A stretch of 64,000 nt of DNA, from the NCBI GenBank assembly GCA_021772095.1, contig JADYXR010000030.1:1-64000 (forward strand), given 5' to 3'. This document shows positions 24,419-34,328 of this stretch, in pieces. The position numbers and the translations under genes were made by a program. The notes under the pieces are model-generated. The model was not told where the DNA came from, searched no databases, and saw only the letters and a list, made by a program, of their open reading frames with translations. Origin of the DNA: Candidatus Obscuribacter sp. Its GTDB lineage: Bacteria > Cyanobacteriota > Vampirovibrionia > Obscuribacterales > Obscuribacteraceae. Numbering within the stretch: position 1 is the stretch's first letter; the number at the start of each line of letters is the position of its first letter.

Positions 24419-27046
24419 ATGCTCAAATCAAAAAAAATCAGAGATCAGAAAGGAGCTGCGGTAACGTGGCTGGTTCTGTGTCTTATGATGTTCATCCTTA
24501 TGTGCGGGTTATTCGCATTTGACGCTAGCCGCGTTCAAATGGCGCAAAGAGAATTGACGGCGACATGCGACGCCGCTGCTCTTGCCGGAACAGCCATGCT
24601 CACGAGTTATGACGTCAGTAATGACACCGGTCCACCTGCTTCGGCTGTAGCTGCTGGGCAAAAACTGCTCGACGCCCAGAACAACTCTGGTGCGTATGCC
24701 TACAACATGTTCCTAATGGGGAACGTGCTTGGTCAGTGGGTTCGCCCACAAACCACATTGGTATCAAACCTCGGTCAGTTGTCGACGACAACTGATGGTG
24801 AATGCAAAGTTTGTATCGGTCTAGTCGACCCGCAAAACGGCTATTCTTCAGTTGCTCCTGTTGTTCCGGGCAACGCCGCTGGTACCGCTATTGGTGTCTA
24901 CGCCGGTTACGGTTATCACCCGGCATTCATCTCCTTTTTCGGTGTCGGTAACGTCGGCATCAGAGCCGCATCAGTAGGCGGTCTTCCGCAAGTTGATGCT
25001 GTTCTTGTCCTTGACCTTTCCGGATCGATGGACGACCTGACACCAATTACGTTGGTAAAACGTTATTGGGATGCTCACCGCGGATCTACGTTTGGTGAAC
25101 CTGAGCCTGCGACGGGCTATACCGGATCTAATCCAGATACTCTAGGGTGGGCTGACGACTCAACAGTCGCTCGCGGCTACATCAATACGCTGATTGGCGG
25201 ATCGCCGGCACCGTATGCTGACCTCGCAGCGTTCACTACCCTGCCTGGAGGAGACATTGGTTCTCAGCCGGGATGGGCGAGTATGGTCAACGGTTCTGCT
25301 GAGAAAAACGGCGGACAAGATAACCAGCTCGACTTCAATGAATTCAGTGGACGCGGCTGCGTGACCTACCTGGAAGCGCCTCACCCGAACACCAACCAGA
25401 GCATCATCGAGTACATGGGTCTGGACACAGCGACATACTTGACCGGTACATCGCTCAACGCCCTCCCACCTCAAAACTTACAGTTCACTGAAAAGGGAAC
25501 CGTTTTGACCGGTAACAATGTGCTTGTATTCAAGCCATTCTTGAGACACTCACCTGATACCAATGACTTCAATCAACCGCCGGGTAACTGCCCGTTGTTG
25601 AGGAGCGGTCCGGGTGGAGGGATTGTGAAAGCAGTCAACTTCGGCTGGGCCATCGGTCCCGGCACAGCAAGATGCTCTCCGTACAAAAACTATCTGTTCG
25701 ATCACTTGCACTATCCACCGGCTCCTGCCAGCGGTATGGTCGGCAATGCTCCACAACAGTATCCGCAACACGGTGTGATCTACACCGACCTGGTCGTCAA
25801 TTTTGGTGCTCCTACTAATGGCACCAAAGCTGCTCAACCAGCATGGGGTCCTAACATATTCCAGCCTGTCAATTTCACTTTTGGCGGGTCTGCTATCGAG
25901 GATGACACTGTCATTCAAGGACAGACCTACAACTTCCCTAACATCGCAGTCCTTACAGAAGCAGCTAGAGGCAATCTGGACTCTCCAGGATTGAGCGGCG
26001 GCAACAACTTCAATAACACCATGTTGCACCGTGGCTATCATCTGTTAGGCGGCGAACCATCTCTGCAAAACTACTATGGGCCTAACGCTACTGGCATGAA
26101 TTCAAATGCCGGACTCGTTTCTCCGAGAGTAGGTTATCAGAGAGCATATCAACGACTGGCGATGTGGTATTCACAGCCGGTGGCGACAACGCTGGACTCC
26201 TGCGATCAGGCGTTCTTCCAGCGCCTTACCGCGCTTACCGATTGCCGGTTTGGTCTGGTTGGATTCTCCGATCGTTGGACCATCAGCGGAAACCCATCAA
26301 CCAGCGTATCTTCAGCGAACACCGGTGTATTCGGCAGCACGGCCTACTACACTGCGACCGGTCCATCAGCGAACAGCTACTACACAGACATCGGCTTCCA
26401 GTCGTTAGTCGACCAGGCTCCTCGTGTTTGGGATGGACGCCTTGCAGCATCAACTGCAGCATGCGTGGCGAAACACGAATGTAGGGTGGACCAGTCTGTC
26501 GGAGGTGGGCAAGGCATCGGCTTCAGATTACCGCGCTTCGCGTTGAATTCAAGCTTAACGAAGGCGCAGTGTTTGAGGACGATGCAAAAAGGAGACGTGA
26601 CGACAACGTACGCGTGGTCAGACCCGAACCACGGGAATGGTCTATATAACGGAAGGCCGCTCAACGGTACTATGTGCTCCGAAGCACTAGAAACCGCGCG
26701 ACTGAGTTTCCAGACTGCACCGTACTCGGGAGCCCAGCGAGCTGGTAGTAAACGAGCCATCGTCTTCTTTACAGACGGTGTGCCGGTTCCATCCAGCGAA
26801 GCCGGACCAAGCGCATCGACAGCAGACGCGTGTAAAAACGACGGTGTTGCCATCTTCTCCATCGGTCTAAATATGTTAGGTAATGGAGATTTGACCTCTC
26901 AACAAACCACATTCCTCGGAAACGGGTCGGGTGGATTGTCGGGTCGAGCAAAGAACGGCGGACGATTCTTCATGTGTAATGACGTCACGCAAGTTCAGCA
27001 GGCATTCTCCTCGATCGCACGTCGCTTGACGCAGTCTCAGAAATAA
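24419..27046 (+). CDS. TadG-like protein with von Willebrand factor A domain
   Basis: 875 residues. An N-terminal TadE/TadG-type segment (QKGAAVTWLVLCLMMFILM, then FDASRVQMAQRELTATCDAAALAG) is typical of TadG. A vWA domain with the MIDAS signature DLSGSMDD starts near residue 200. The rest of the vWA (CRFGLVGFSD; IVFFTDGVPVP) does not resume until after a ~400-residue insertion rich in Asn, Gly and Pro. Probably surface exposed and anchored. ATG start with AGGAG five bases upstream. Its own terminator follows (27078-27115). Confidence 0.82.
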   Translation: MLKSKKIRDQKGAAVTWLVLCLMMFILMCGLFAFDASRVQMAQRELTATCDAAALAGTAMLTSYDVSNDTGPPASAVAAGQKLLDAQNNSGAYAYNMFLMGNVLGQWVRPQTTLVSNLGQLSTTTDGECKVCIGLVDPQNGYSSVAPVVPGNAAGTAIGVYAGYGYHPAFISFFGVGNVGIRAASVGGLPQVDAVLVLDLSGSMDDLTPITLVKRYWDAHRGSTFGEPEPATGYTGSNPDTLGWADDSTVARGYINTLIGGSPAPYADLAAFTTLPGGDIGSQPGWASMVNGSAEKNGGQDNQLDFNEFSGRGCVTYLEAPHPNTNQSIIEYMGLDTATYLTGTSLNALPPQNLQFTEKGTVLTGNNVLVFKPFLRHSPDTNDFNQPPGNCPLLRSGPGGGIVKAVNFGWAIGPGTARCSPYKNYLFDHLHYPPAPASGMVGNAPQQYPQHGVIYTDLVVNFGAPTNGTKAAQPAWGPNIFQPVNFTFGGSAIEDDTVIQGQTYNFPNIAVLTEAARGNLDSPGLSGGNNFNNTMLHRGYHLLGGEPSLQNYYGPNATGMNSNAGLVSPRVGYQRAYQRLAMWYSQPVATTLDSCDQAFFQRLTALTDCRFGLVGFSDRWTISGNPSTSVSSANTGVFGSTAYYTATGPSANSYYTDIGFQSLVDQAPRVWDGRLAASTAACVAKHECRVDQSVGGGQGIGFRLPRFALNSSLTKAQCLRTMQKGDVTTTYAWSDPNHGNGLYNGRPLNGTMCSEALETARLSFQTAPYSGAQRAGSKRAIVFFTDGVPVPSSEAGPSASTADACKNDGVAIFSIGLNMLGNGDLTSQQTTFLGNGSGGLSGRAKNGGRFFMCNDVTQVQQAFSSIARRLTQSQK

Positions 27047-27077
27047 CCGAGATTGCCTGATTGTCAAACAACTAAAG

Positions 27078-27115
27078 ACTGCCCGCACCTCATATGGTGC
27101 GGGCAGTTTTTCTTT
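27078..27115 (+). terminator. Strong rho-independent terminator after TadG-like gene
   Basis: A perfect 12-bp stem (ACTGCCCGCACC with GGTGCGGGCAGT), a 6-nt loop, then TTTTTCTTT. Confidence 0.92.
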
Positions 27116-27216
27116 GCCGCGAATTATTTCCGCCGGACGGGAACAATATTCACGCATACTTCACGTACAGAACCTACGATGATAGTGTAGGCAAATTCTC
27201 TTTTTGGAGGAGTCCT

Positions 27217-29835
27217 GTGAATAGCCAAGCCCAGCGACCAAACAGACGACGTAAAAGTCTTCTGAAACGTGTCAAAGGTATTACCGCAATTGAGTTGGCA
27301 GCCATTGTGTCGATCTTGATCGTCATCTGTGCCCTGACATTCAATATTTGTATTCTTATTTTCTCCGCGGATATGTGCGACCGGGCATGCAGAGACTGCG
27401 CCCGAGCCGCCGGACAAATGTCCACCCCGAAGGAAGCGGTTGACGCCATTAACGCGTGCTTGCTGCACCATAAAACTGCCGACAGTTTTATAATCACGTC
27501 TTTCACTTCTCAACTTCTCGTCTACGAGGACTACATCGACCATACCAACGATCCGAATCCTCCGGGTCCGCCCGCGATGCCTCCTCCGAACTCGACTTAT
27601 GCGACAGCCACAACTACTAACGATCCCCAGGTTATGGCGGATCCGCAGCGTCGTGTTCCGCCGCCGGTCCTCGGAGGTAACCCTGGTCCATTCGTAATGG
27701 TTTCGACTCAGTTGACATCGCGTATCCCGGCGCCGATTTTCTTTTTCGGCGCTCACTTCCAGGGTACGAGCGGAAACTTGATGGATTTCCTAAGTGTGTA
27801 CACGTTCCCGATAACCAACACACTGGGACCTCTGGCTGTTGCACAAACAGCTGGAAATCCGAATCCAACCGGCGCTTCGAGTGGTTCTACAGGTACTACG
27901 AACTCAACCACGCAACCAACAATCGGTCAAACAACAGTAACCCCAACCGGTCCTAACGGTCCCCTCGGCCCTGGCGGCCCTGGTGGTCCTGCTGGTCCTG
28001 GCGGTCCTCTTGGTCCCGGCGGTCCTAACGGACCCGGCGGTCCTCAAGGTCCTGGCGGTCCTTCCGGTCCCGGAGGTCCTTTAGGACCTGGCGGTCCTGG
28101 TGGTCCTCTCGGTCCTGGTGGTCCCGGCGGTCCTGGCGGTCCAGCTGGTCCTGGCGGTCCGGCTGGTCCTGGTGGTCCCGGCGGTCCTGGTGGTCCTGCT
28201 GGTCCTGGTGGACCTGGTGGTCCAGCCGGTCCTGGTGGTCCTGGCGGTCCTTTAGGTCCTGGTGGTCCTTCCGGTCCACAAGGTCCTGGTGGTCCTAAGG
28301 GTCCTGGTGGTCCTGGTGGTCCAGCCGGTCCTGGCGGTCCTGCCGGTCCTGGCGGTCCTAAGGGTCCTGGTGGTCCTGGTGGTCCTGCTGGTCCTGGTGG
28401 TCCTGGTGGTCCTGGTGGTCCTGCTGGTCCTGGTGGTCCTGCTGGTCCTGGTGGTCCTGGTGGTCCTAAAGGTCCTGGTGGTCCTGGTGGTCCTTCCGGT
28501 CCTGGTGGTCCTAAAGGTCCTGCTGGTCCTGGTGGTCCTGCCGGTCCTGGCGGTCCTGCTGGTCCTGGTGGTCCTGCCGGTCCTGGTGGTCCTGGTGGTC
28601 CTGGTGGTCCTGGTGGTCCTGCTGGTCCTGGTGGTCCTGCTGGTCCTGGTGGTCCTGCTGGTCCTGGCGGTCCTGCTGGTCCTGGCGGTCCTTCCGGCCC
28701 TGGTGGTCCAAAGGGTCCTAGCGGACCTGGCGGTCCTTCCGGTCCTGGTGGTCCTTCCGGTCCTGGCGGTCCTTCCGGTCCTGGTGGTCCTAAAGGCCCT
28801 GGTGGTCCTTCCGGCCCTGGTGGTCCTAGCGGACCTGGTGGTCCTTCCGGTCCTGGCGGACCTGGTGGTCCTTCCGGTCCTGGCGGTCCTTCCGGTCCTG
28901 GTGGCCCTTCCGGCCCTGGTGGTCCTAAAGGCCCTGGTGGTCCTTCCGGCCCTGGTGGTCCTAAAGGCCCTGGTGGTCCTAAAGGCCCTGGTGGTCCAAA
29001 GGGTCCTAGCGGACCTGGTGGTCCTTCCGGCCCTGGCGGTCCTTCCGGTCCTGGTGGTCCAAAGGGTCCTAGCGGACCTGGTGGTCCTTCCGGTCCTGGC
29101 GGTCCTTCCGGTCCTGGCGGTCCTTCCGGCCCTGGTGGTCCCGGTGGACCTTCCGGCCCTGGTGGTCCCGGTGGACCTTCCGGCCCTGGTGGTCCCGGTG
29201 GACCTTCCGGCCCTGGTGGTCCTAAAGGCCCTGGTGGTCCTTCCGGCCCTGGTGGTCCTTCCGGCCCTGGTGGTCCTTCCGGCCCTGGTGGTCCAAAGGG
29301 TCCTAGCGGACCTGGTGGTCCTTCCGGTCCTGGCGGTCCTTCCGGTCCTGGTGGTCCTTCCGGTCCTGGTGGTCCTTCCGGTCCTAAAGGCCCTGGTGGT
29401 CCTGGTGGTCCTTCCGGTCCTGGTGGTCCTGGTGGTCCTTCCGGTCCTGGTGGTCCTGGTGGTCCTAAAGGTCCTGGTGGTCCTGGTGGTCCTTCCGGTC
29501 CTGGCGGTCCTTCCGGTCCTGCTGGTCCTGGTGGCCCTGGTGGCCCTGCTGGTCCTTCCGGCCCTGGTGGTCCTTCCGGTCCTGGCGGTCCTTCCGGCCC
29601 TGGCGGTCCTTCCGGTCCTGCTGGTCCTGGTGGTCCTTCCGGTCCTGGCGGTCCTTCCGGTCCTGGCGGTCCTTCCGGTCCTGGTGGTCCTGGCGGTCCC
29701 GGCGGTCCAACCGGCCCCGGCGGTCCTCAAGGTCCAATGGGTCCTGGCGGTCCTCTCGGTCCATCCGGTCCTCTCGGTCCTGGTGGTCCCGGTGGAGCAG
29801 CTGGTCCAGCTGGAAGTACGGCACCAATCGGATAA
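27217..29835 (+). CDS. TadE-like pseudopilin fused to a giant collagen-like Gly-Pro-X domain
   Basis: 872 residues. The N-terminus is a TadE/prepilin-type leader and helix ([23 protein letters not shown], Glu near the start of the helix), followed by a ~200-residue Cys-containing domain (CDRACRDC). From about residue 245 to 866 the chain is an almost unbroken Gly-Pro-X triplet array, with X mostly Gly, Ser, Ala or Lys and a dominant hexapeptide GPGGPS/A/K. The start is GTG 27217, with GGAGGAG upstream; the longer frame upstream runs into the leader region. Predicted to form a triple-helical rod anchored like a pseudopilin. Its own terminator follows. Confidence 0.85.
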   Translation: MNSQAQRPNRRRKSLLKRVKGITAIELAAIVSILIVICALTFNICILIFSADMCDRACRDCARAAGQMSTPKEAVDAINACLLHHKTADSFIITSFTSQLLVYEDYIDHTNDPNPPGPPAMPPPNSTYATATTTNDPQVMADPQRRVPPPVLGGNPGPFVMVSTQLTSRIPAPIFFFGAHFQGTSGNLMDFLSVYTFPITNTLGPLAVAQTAGNPNPTGASSGSTGTTNSTTQPTIGQTTVTPTGPNGPLGPGGPGGPAGPGGPLGPGGPNGPGGPQGPGGPSGPGGPLGPGGPGGPLGPGGPGGPGGPAGPGGPAGPGGPGGPGGPAGPGGPGGPAGPGGPGGPLGPGGPSGPQGPGGPKGPGGPGGPAGPGGPAGPGGPKGPGGPGGPAGPGGPGGPGGPAGPGGPAGPGGPGGPKGPGGPGGPSGPGGPKGPAGPGGPAGPGGPAGPGGPAGPGGPGGPGGPGGPAGPGGPAGPGGPAGPGGPAGPGGPSGPGGPKGPSGPGGPSGPGGPSGPGGPSGPGGPKGPGGPSGPGGPSGPGGPSGPGGPGGPSGPGGPSGPGGPSGPGGPKGPGGPSGPGGPKGPGGPKGPGGPKGPSGPGGPSGPGGPSGPGGPKGPSGPGGPSGPGGPSGPGGPSGPGGPGGPSGPGGPGGPSGPGGPGGPSGPGGPKGPGGPSGPGGPSGPGGPSGPGGPKGPSGPGGPSGPGGPSGPGGPSGPGGPSGPKGPGGPGGPSGPGGPGGPSGPGGPGGPKGPGGPGGPSGPGGPSGPAGPGGPGGPAGPSGPGGPSGPGGPSGPGGPSGPAGPGGPSGPGGPSGPGGPSGPGGPGGPGGPTGPGGPQGPMGPGGPLGPSGPLGPGGPGGAAGPAGSTAPIG
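27949..29814 (+). repeat. 18-bp (hexapeptide) repeat array encoding collagen-like domain
   Basis: About 1.87 kb of near-continuous GGTCC-(T/A)-type 9-bp triplet codons, usually paired into an 18-bp unit coding GPGGPx. Codons vary (ggt/ggc, cct/ccc/cca), so copies are similar but not identical. The period keeps other frames and the minus strand open, which produces large false reading frames. Confidence 0.95.
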
Positions 29836-29877
29836 ACCAACACCGATAGACGAAAACAGAACGAAAACAAAAACAAC

Positions 29878-29913
29878 TAGGCTCCCCGGATTGCTCCGGG
29901 GAGACCTTTTTTT
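29878..29913 (+). terminator. Rho-independent terminator after collagen-like gene
   Basis: CTCCCCGGA pairs perfectly with TCCGGGGAG around a TTGC loop, followed by a run of seven T. It lies 45 bp after the stop. Confidence 0.92.
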
Positions 29914-30015
29914 ATGGGGTCTTTTTTCATTGAGTCGGGAAGCGCGTCTTGAACAGACAAAAGAAGTCCATCTTGTACACTTCCCTTTCGGACGAGATCA
30001 CTCGCGACTTCTCAA

Positions 30016-30038
30016 GTTAGTAAGTTAGTTAGTTAGTT
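30016..30038. repeat. Short GTTA tandem repeat
   Basis: About five imperfect GTTA units in a row, next to the paired hairpins at 30059-30105. Confidence 0.6.
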
Positions 30039-30515
30039 CTACCGAAAGTCCAATATCGTTTCGTCCGGCCTGACGAAATGGAAATCCGCCCGCTGAGTGG
30101 ATTTCAGCAGTCCTGTTCACCCCGGGCAACCTCTGCAACGCAGCGACGAGCATCATAAACGAGGCACCTTATTTGATACCACCTCAATTCATCACGATCC
30201 TTCTATCAACACAATTCATCGGACATTCCACATATTCTAGAAACAGTACTATCATGAGAGCCAATGACTATCACTATCAGTGCATCGAACGACTTAAATG
30301 CGGCAATTAAAAACAACACGTAATGAACAGTAATTAATACTTCACTACGACATGCTCGATTCTTTGTTCATCAGCATTTGAATCATTTTCGCGCAGCGAT
30401 GCTGTAAAAGACAGTCTCTACGCGCATTAGGGCAAACCGACATCGCGGCGAAAAGCATTTCGAATAACGTCGCCGCTTCCTAAGTGGTAGCAAGCCGACA
30501 GCTGTACACGTTCAC

Positions 30516-31169
30516 TTACCGAACACCATATTCAGCATCAAACTGATGGTGCCTCTTCTCCATATAAGCTTCGAGATCTCTCTTCCTGACTCGATATACA
30601 AAATACGGAGTTTTATCTTTATGCCATGGCAACTTATCGACACTGACCCAATTTTGCGGATCTGGTTTCGGCACATCGGCAAAGTTGTAGACATAAGTAA
30701 TCATCTCCGGATGATTACGCGGATCGTCATGGCACCATATAAGGTGCCGCGCCATTGCCGGCCGATACTTCCGCCCCCAGCGCCCAGGCAGGTATTCATA
30801 AAATAATGTCCGTCGTTTCTCCAGCCTGAAGTGTTCGAACTGATCCATCAAATTCATACGAGGATATTCATATAGCTTCTCCGTGCCATCCTCAAAAGTC
30901 ATCACTGCAAGCATGTGAAAATTTGCTTTGCGCAGTCCGGAGAACATCGTCCAATTTTGTTCGAGACCAAAGAAACCAGCATACCGTCTCACGATCGGAA
31001 TAAGCCATTCTTCGTTTCCTGGCAGATGCGACAATGCAATCGCATTCGCCACAATGAAAAACACGACAAAAAGTACGCTAAAAATGATTTGCTCGGCTCG
31101 ACCAAAACGCTTTTTCACAACCGCGTGTTGTTGTGCCTCCGGAACAGAGAGAATTGGTCTTGCACTCAT
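30516..31169 (-). CDS. HTTM-associated membrane protein (partner family), copy B
   Basis: 217 residues. One membrane segment (about 28-47), then the partner-family domain: NWTMFSG, MTFEDGTEKLYEYPRM, YVYNFADVPKPDPQNW and a C-terminal DKLPWHKDKTPYFVYRVRKRDLE. Last gene of a three-gene minus-strand operon. Its ATG overlaps the HTTM copy 2 stop (ATGA). The domain after the membrane segment is probably periplasmic (inference). Confidence 0.7.
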   Translation of the reverse strand: MSARPILSVPEAQQHAVVKKRFGRAEQIIFSVLFVVFFIVANAIALSHLPGNEEWLIPIVRRYAGFFGLEQNWTMFSGLRKANFHMLAVMTFEDGTEKLYEYPRMNLMDQFEHFRLEKRRTLFYEYLPGRWGRKYRPAMARHLIWCHDDPRNHPEMITYVYNFADVPKPDPQNWVSVDKLPWHKDKTPYFVYRVRKRDLEAYMEKRHHQFDAEYGVR

Positions 31170-32221
31170 GATCGCTCACTAGTTGGAATTCGGCTCGACA
31201 ATGCGTCATTGCCGAATGGTCCTACCAATCGTTTTCGCGTCTTCCCAATCACCTTTTGAAAAATCGTTTCCACATCGTTTGGATCAATGAACAAAAGCAA
31301 ACTGGCGATGAAGTACCATTCAAAAACCCCCAGACTAAAGGAATAATCGAGCCCGAGATGAAAACACATAGCCAGAGCGATCATAATGTAGCGAAGCTTT
31401 TTGTTCGACGACCAGAGTAAAAATACAAAAGCAAATTCTAAAATCAACGTCGAATAAGTGCACATAATCGAAACGATTGGCACATCTAAAAACGCAGGAA
31501 TAGCCAATCTCGTGTAATCAAGCAAGCGAGTGGCATGGTACACCGCCGATCCATCACGCCATTGCGGTCCGGCCACTTTCCACGAGACATTGACCAAATA
31601 AATCAAACAGAGCTGAACCTGAATCATTCGTTGAGCATACGGCGGAAATAGAACGACGCTACTTTTCCGTTTCATCAGTGTGTCGACTGAAACCCGCTCA
31701 CCGCAAGGCGAGAAACACAAAAACAACGCAATCAATCTTGCAAAATTATCGCCGGCCATCAAAATAATATCGGCATGATTGCAGATGGAAAGATAGCAAA
31801 GAAAAAGAATGATTGTAGTAATCCTGGTGGCAAAACCAATCATTACAAGAAAGGCAATAAAGGCGGAGAAATATAGAAAACCAAATCGTACGTTGTCATC
31901 TGCCGGCAAAACAAGAAATAGGTCGAAGACTGGCAACCGAAGCCATTGATAGACATCAACACTTGATGCAGGAATTATCGAATTGACTCCATAAAAAAGC
32001 AGGAAATCACGACGAAATTGAACTAAAAAGCTCACGATCATAATCGCGCCAAAGATAATTCGAAAGATACATATCGGCAAAACCGATTGCGGTTCAAACC
32101 AAAAATGATTCCAATATCGAGGAAGGCTTTTTAGTGTTTCAACGACAGAACCAGAAAATATCTTACTCACCGAAAACAAGTTGGTAGGCGCGATTTTAGA
32201 CATCCGTTTTGAAGCAGTCAT
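31166..32221 (-). CDS. HTTM-domain membrane protein, copy 2
   Basis: 351 residues, about eight membrane segments. Shared HTTM features: ICIFRIIFGAIM, MAGDNFARL, RMIQVQLCLIYLVNVSWKVAGPQWRDG (conserved Lys) and HLGLDY...FEWYFIASLLLFIDPND. It sits between two partner genes, sharing one base with the upstream partner stop (TAATG) and four bases with the downstream partner start. That arrangement argues for a three-protein complex. Reaction unknown. Confidence 0.85.
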   Translation of the reverse strand: MTASKRMSKIAPTNLFSVSKIFSGSVVETLKSLPRYWNHFWFEPQSVLPICIFRIIFGAIMIVSFLVQFRRDFLLFYGVNSIIPASSVDVYQWLRLPVFDLFLVLPADDNVRFGFLYFSAFIAFLVMIGFATRITTIILFLCYLSICNHADIILMAGDNFARLIALFLCFSPCGERVSVDTLMKRKSSVVLFPPYAQRMIQVQLCLIYLVNVSWKVAGPQWRDGSAVYHATRLLDYTRLAIPAFLDVPIVSIMCTYSTLILEFAFVFLLWSSNKKLRYIMIALAMCFHLGLDYSFSLGVFEWYFIASLLLFIDPNDVETIFQKVIGKTRKRLVGPFGNDALSSRIPTSERS

Positions 32222-32733
32222 TATCGAAGTCCTGGTTGAAGATGTTTTTCTTCGACTTCGAAGGTTGCGTGTACAGTGCGGTGTTCGACGAATCGCAAGT
32301 TAAGATTGTCTTGTTTGGAATATTTTTCAAACGGCGCGATGTTGAATGCGTTAAAAGTCGGCTGAACTAGAACCGGCGGATTATCCGGGTTCGCGTGACA
32401 TAAGGCGATAAATCGAGAGCTCGCCGGCCAATAGGATCTGTACGCAGGTTCGTTCAATCCATCGATGACGAATTTCCGAAGTTGATTGCGCTGAATACCT
32501 TCGTGAAATGAAAATTTGCGATTCTCAGGCCACTCGTAAAGCTTGACCGCACCGTCTTTGAAGGTAATCGTCGTGGTCGCGAATTGATTCATCAGGCGGA
32601 TCTCCGGACTAAACAGATTCCACCTCTGTTTCAATCCACAGAATAGAATTATCGGGTCTGCAAGAGTTTTCGCCTGATCGCGCCAGGGTGAATTCGGCAA
32701 GCACTGAATCAGGGCGATGCCAAAATAAAGCAC
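32221..32733 (-). CDS. HTTM-associated membrane protein (partner family), copy C, start uncertain
   Basis: At least 170 residues from GTG 32733: QRWNLFSPEI, ITFKDGAVKLYEWPE and NPPVLVQPTFNAF place it in the partner family. A start at GTG 32733 cuts the usual membrane helix in half. The frame stays open about 120 bases further up, encoding a polar stretch and the full helix, but offers only CTG (32793) or rarer start codons. The family alignment favours the longer form. First gene of the minus-strand HTTM operon. Confidence 0.6.
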   Translation of the reverse strand: MLYFGIALIQCLPNSPWRDQAKTLADPIILFCGLKQRWNLFSPEIRLMNQFATTTITFKDGAVKLYEWPENRKFSFHEGIQRNQLRKFVIDGLNEPAYRSYWPASSRFIALCHANPDNPPVLVQPTFNAFNIAPFEKYSKQDNLNLRFVEHRTVHATFEVEEKHLQPGLR

Positions 32734-32919
32734 AATAATGAGGCTGATAAATTTACGTTCAAAGCCGCGAGTATCGGACTTTTCCGCATTCAGGGAATTA
32801 TATGTAATGTGTTCGTCCTCACCTGAATTTAAGCCTCTGTTGTCTTTTTCATGATGCTAAACTGTGAATAGAATCATCAAAAACCACACTACCAGACTAG
32901 CGTAGCATTAACCAGATCC

Positions 32920-33600
32920 TTGGATAATACCCCTGAACATAATCAACTGGCAGTCGACGAAGCGCTCAACTTCGCCGAGGAAAAGCCGCCCATCGAAGGA
33001 TTTCGGAAGGGTCTAATCACCTCGTTCATCGCGATTTATTTTGGCTCCGTCATTGTCTGGCTGTTTGCTGAAATCCCCTACCAGAAGGAGATGGCGCCAT
33101 ATGCGCACTGGATCAACATTGCCGATGCCGGAGTTCAGCATTGGAGTTTGTTCAGCCCAGACGTTCGGCACATCATCTATCACGAGACCGCGCTCATCAC
33201 TTTCAAAGACGGCTCGCTGAAACTCTACGAATTTCCGCGAATGGAAAAATTGAACCATTGGGAAAAGTTCAAACACGAAAAATTGCGCAAACTTTTTGGC
33301 GATTGCATTCCCTGGCCGGACTATAGAGTCTTCCTGCCGAGCGTCTCTCAGTTCCTGGCTTTCAGCAACACGGACGACAAAAATCCACCAGCGATTATCA
33401 CCATGATTTTCAACTACTCGGAAAATCCAAAACCAGATTCTGCAAAATGGAATTACAGAGATTCATTGCCTTTTCATACAGACAAAAACATCTCATTTGT
33501 TTACGGTGTTCGGGAAACCGATTTGCTAAATCGCACTCCCCGTCAGGGTAAAGCGCAACAGCTTCGGCAAAGCAATCTGAGGATTCTGGAAGCGCGATGA
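32920..33600 (+). CDS. HTTM-associated membrane protein (partner family), copy D
   Basis: 226 residues. Acidic N-terminus, one membrane segment (about 31-47), then QHWSLFSPDVRH, ITFKDGSLKLYEFPRM, KHEKLRKLFGDCIPWP and NWNYRD/SKWNYRD-type C-terminal block ending FVYGVRETDL. Nearly the same as the next gene through this region, a clear tandem duplication. TTG start without a clear SD. Its stop overlaps the next start (ATGA). Confidence 0.72.
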   Translation: MDNTPEHNQLAVDEALNFAEEKPPIEGFRKGLITSFIAIYFGSVIVWLFAEIPYQKEMAPYAHWINIADAGVQHWSLFSPDVRHIIYHETALITFKDGSLKLYEFPRMEKLNHWEKFKHEKLRKLFGDCIPWPDYRVFLPSVSQFLAFSNTDDKNPPAIITMIFNYSENPKPDSAKWNYRDSLPFHTDKNISFVYGVRETDLLNRTPRQGKAQQLRQSNLRILEAR

Positions 33601-34328
33601 GCAATTTGAACATCGACAATCAAGAATTGCTCTCGACTGACGAGGCTCTCCATCATGGCGCGTCCAAAGGGAAGCCGACCGCAATCTGGCAAATCGTTTT
33701 GTCGGTATTCATGCTGGCTTATCTAGTGCCCGTTATCTTCTGGTTGTTTCACGATATGCCCACTCAATTGCTGGAGCCGCCGCCGACTTCAGCGCTCAAA
33801 GCCGAGCTCGAATCGTTTACCAGAAAGACCATGATCGTTTTCGGCTCCAGCCAGCATTGGAGCGTTTTTTCTCCAACACTGAACCATACGATTTATCACG
33901 AGACCGCGCTTATCACTTTTACAGATGGTGCCACCAAAATTTATGAGTTTCCGAGAATGGCTAAATTAAGCTATTTCGAAAGGTTTAAACACGAAAAGCT
34001 CAGAAAGATTTTTGGCGATTGCATTCCATGGCCTGGTTACGAACAATTCTTGCCGTCGGTCGCGAGCTACCTGGCGCTATCTAACAAGGACAAAGCAAAC
34101 CAGCCTACCATCCTCGTTTTTCAAAGAAACACCACCGAGAATCCAAAACCCGATCCTAAAAATTGGAACTACAGAGACAACTTACCCTGGCACACGACCA
34201 AGGACATTACGTTCGTGTATGGTGTGAGGAGAAACGATATAGAAGTCGGTAACCTGGACCCAAGGCGCTCCAACTCTCGCATCTACGAAAACACCGGCAA
34301 CACTACGTCGCAAGGCGGGATGATTTAG
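33597..34328 (+). CDS. HTTM-associated membrane protein (partner family), copy E
   Basis: 243 residues, tandem duplicate of copy D: QHWSVFSPTLNH, IYHETALITFTDGATKIYEFPRM, KHEKLRKIFGDCIPWP, NWNYRDNLPWHT and FVYGVRRNDI. One membrane segment near residues 33-50. ATG start overlaps the previous stop by four bases, and the HTTM-DCC gene starts directly after its stop (TAG-ATG). The duplicated pair in one operon suggests a heteromeric or two-substrate arrangement (inference). Confidence 0.75.
   Translation: MSNLNIDNQELLSTDEALHHGASKGKPTAIWQIVLSVFMLAYLVPVIFWLFHDMPTQLLEPPPTSALKAELESFTRKTMIVFGSSQHWSVFSPTLNHTIYHETALITFTDGATKIYEFPRMAKLSYFERFKHEKLRKIFGDCIPWPGYEQFLPSVASYLALSNKDKANQPTILVFQRNTTENPKPDPKNWNYRDNLPWHTTKDITFVYGVRRNDIEVGNLDPRRSNSRIYENTGNTTSQGGMI

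Larger units (their letters stand above)
29836..30515. other. Long intergenic region downstream of collagen-like gene
   Basis: 680 bp with no credible gene. It contains the terminator, a short GTTA tandem repeat (30016-30038), two adjacent hairpins (TTTCGTC/GACGAAA 30059-30078; GAAATCC/GGATTTC 30081-30105) and a GC-rich inverted repeat GCGGCGA/TCGCCGC (30445-30476). The last may mark the end of the minus-strand HTTM operon. Confidence 0.5.

Noticed and set aside
27949-29814. CRISPR-like array
   Set aside because: No fixed repeats with unique spacers; the units are continuous 18-bp coding repeats.
28252-30028. Two very long open frames on the other strand and another frame across the collagen array (Thr/Arg/Gly-rich and Val/Leu-rich proteins)
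   Set aside because: They arise because the 9/18-bp repeat has no stop in any frame. The + frame that makes Gly-Pro-X has an SD, a signal and a terminator; the others have none.
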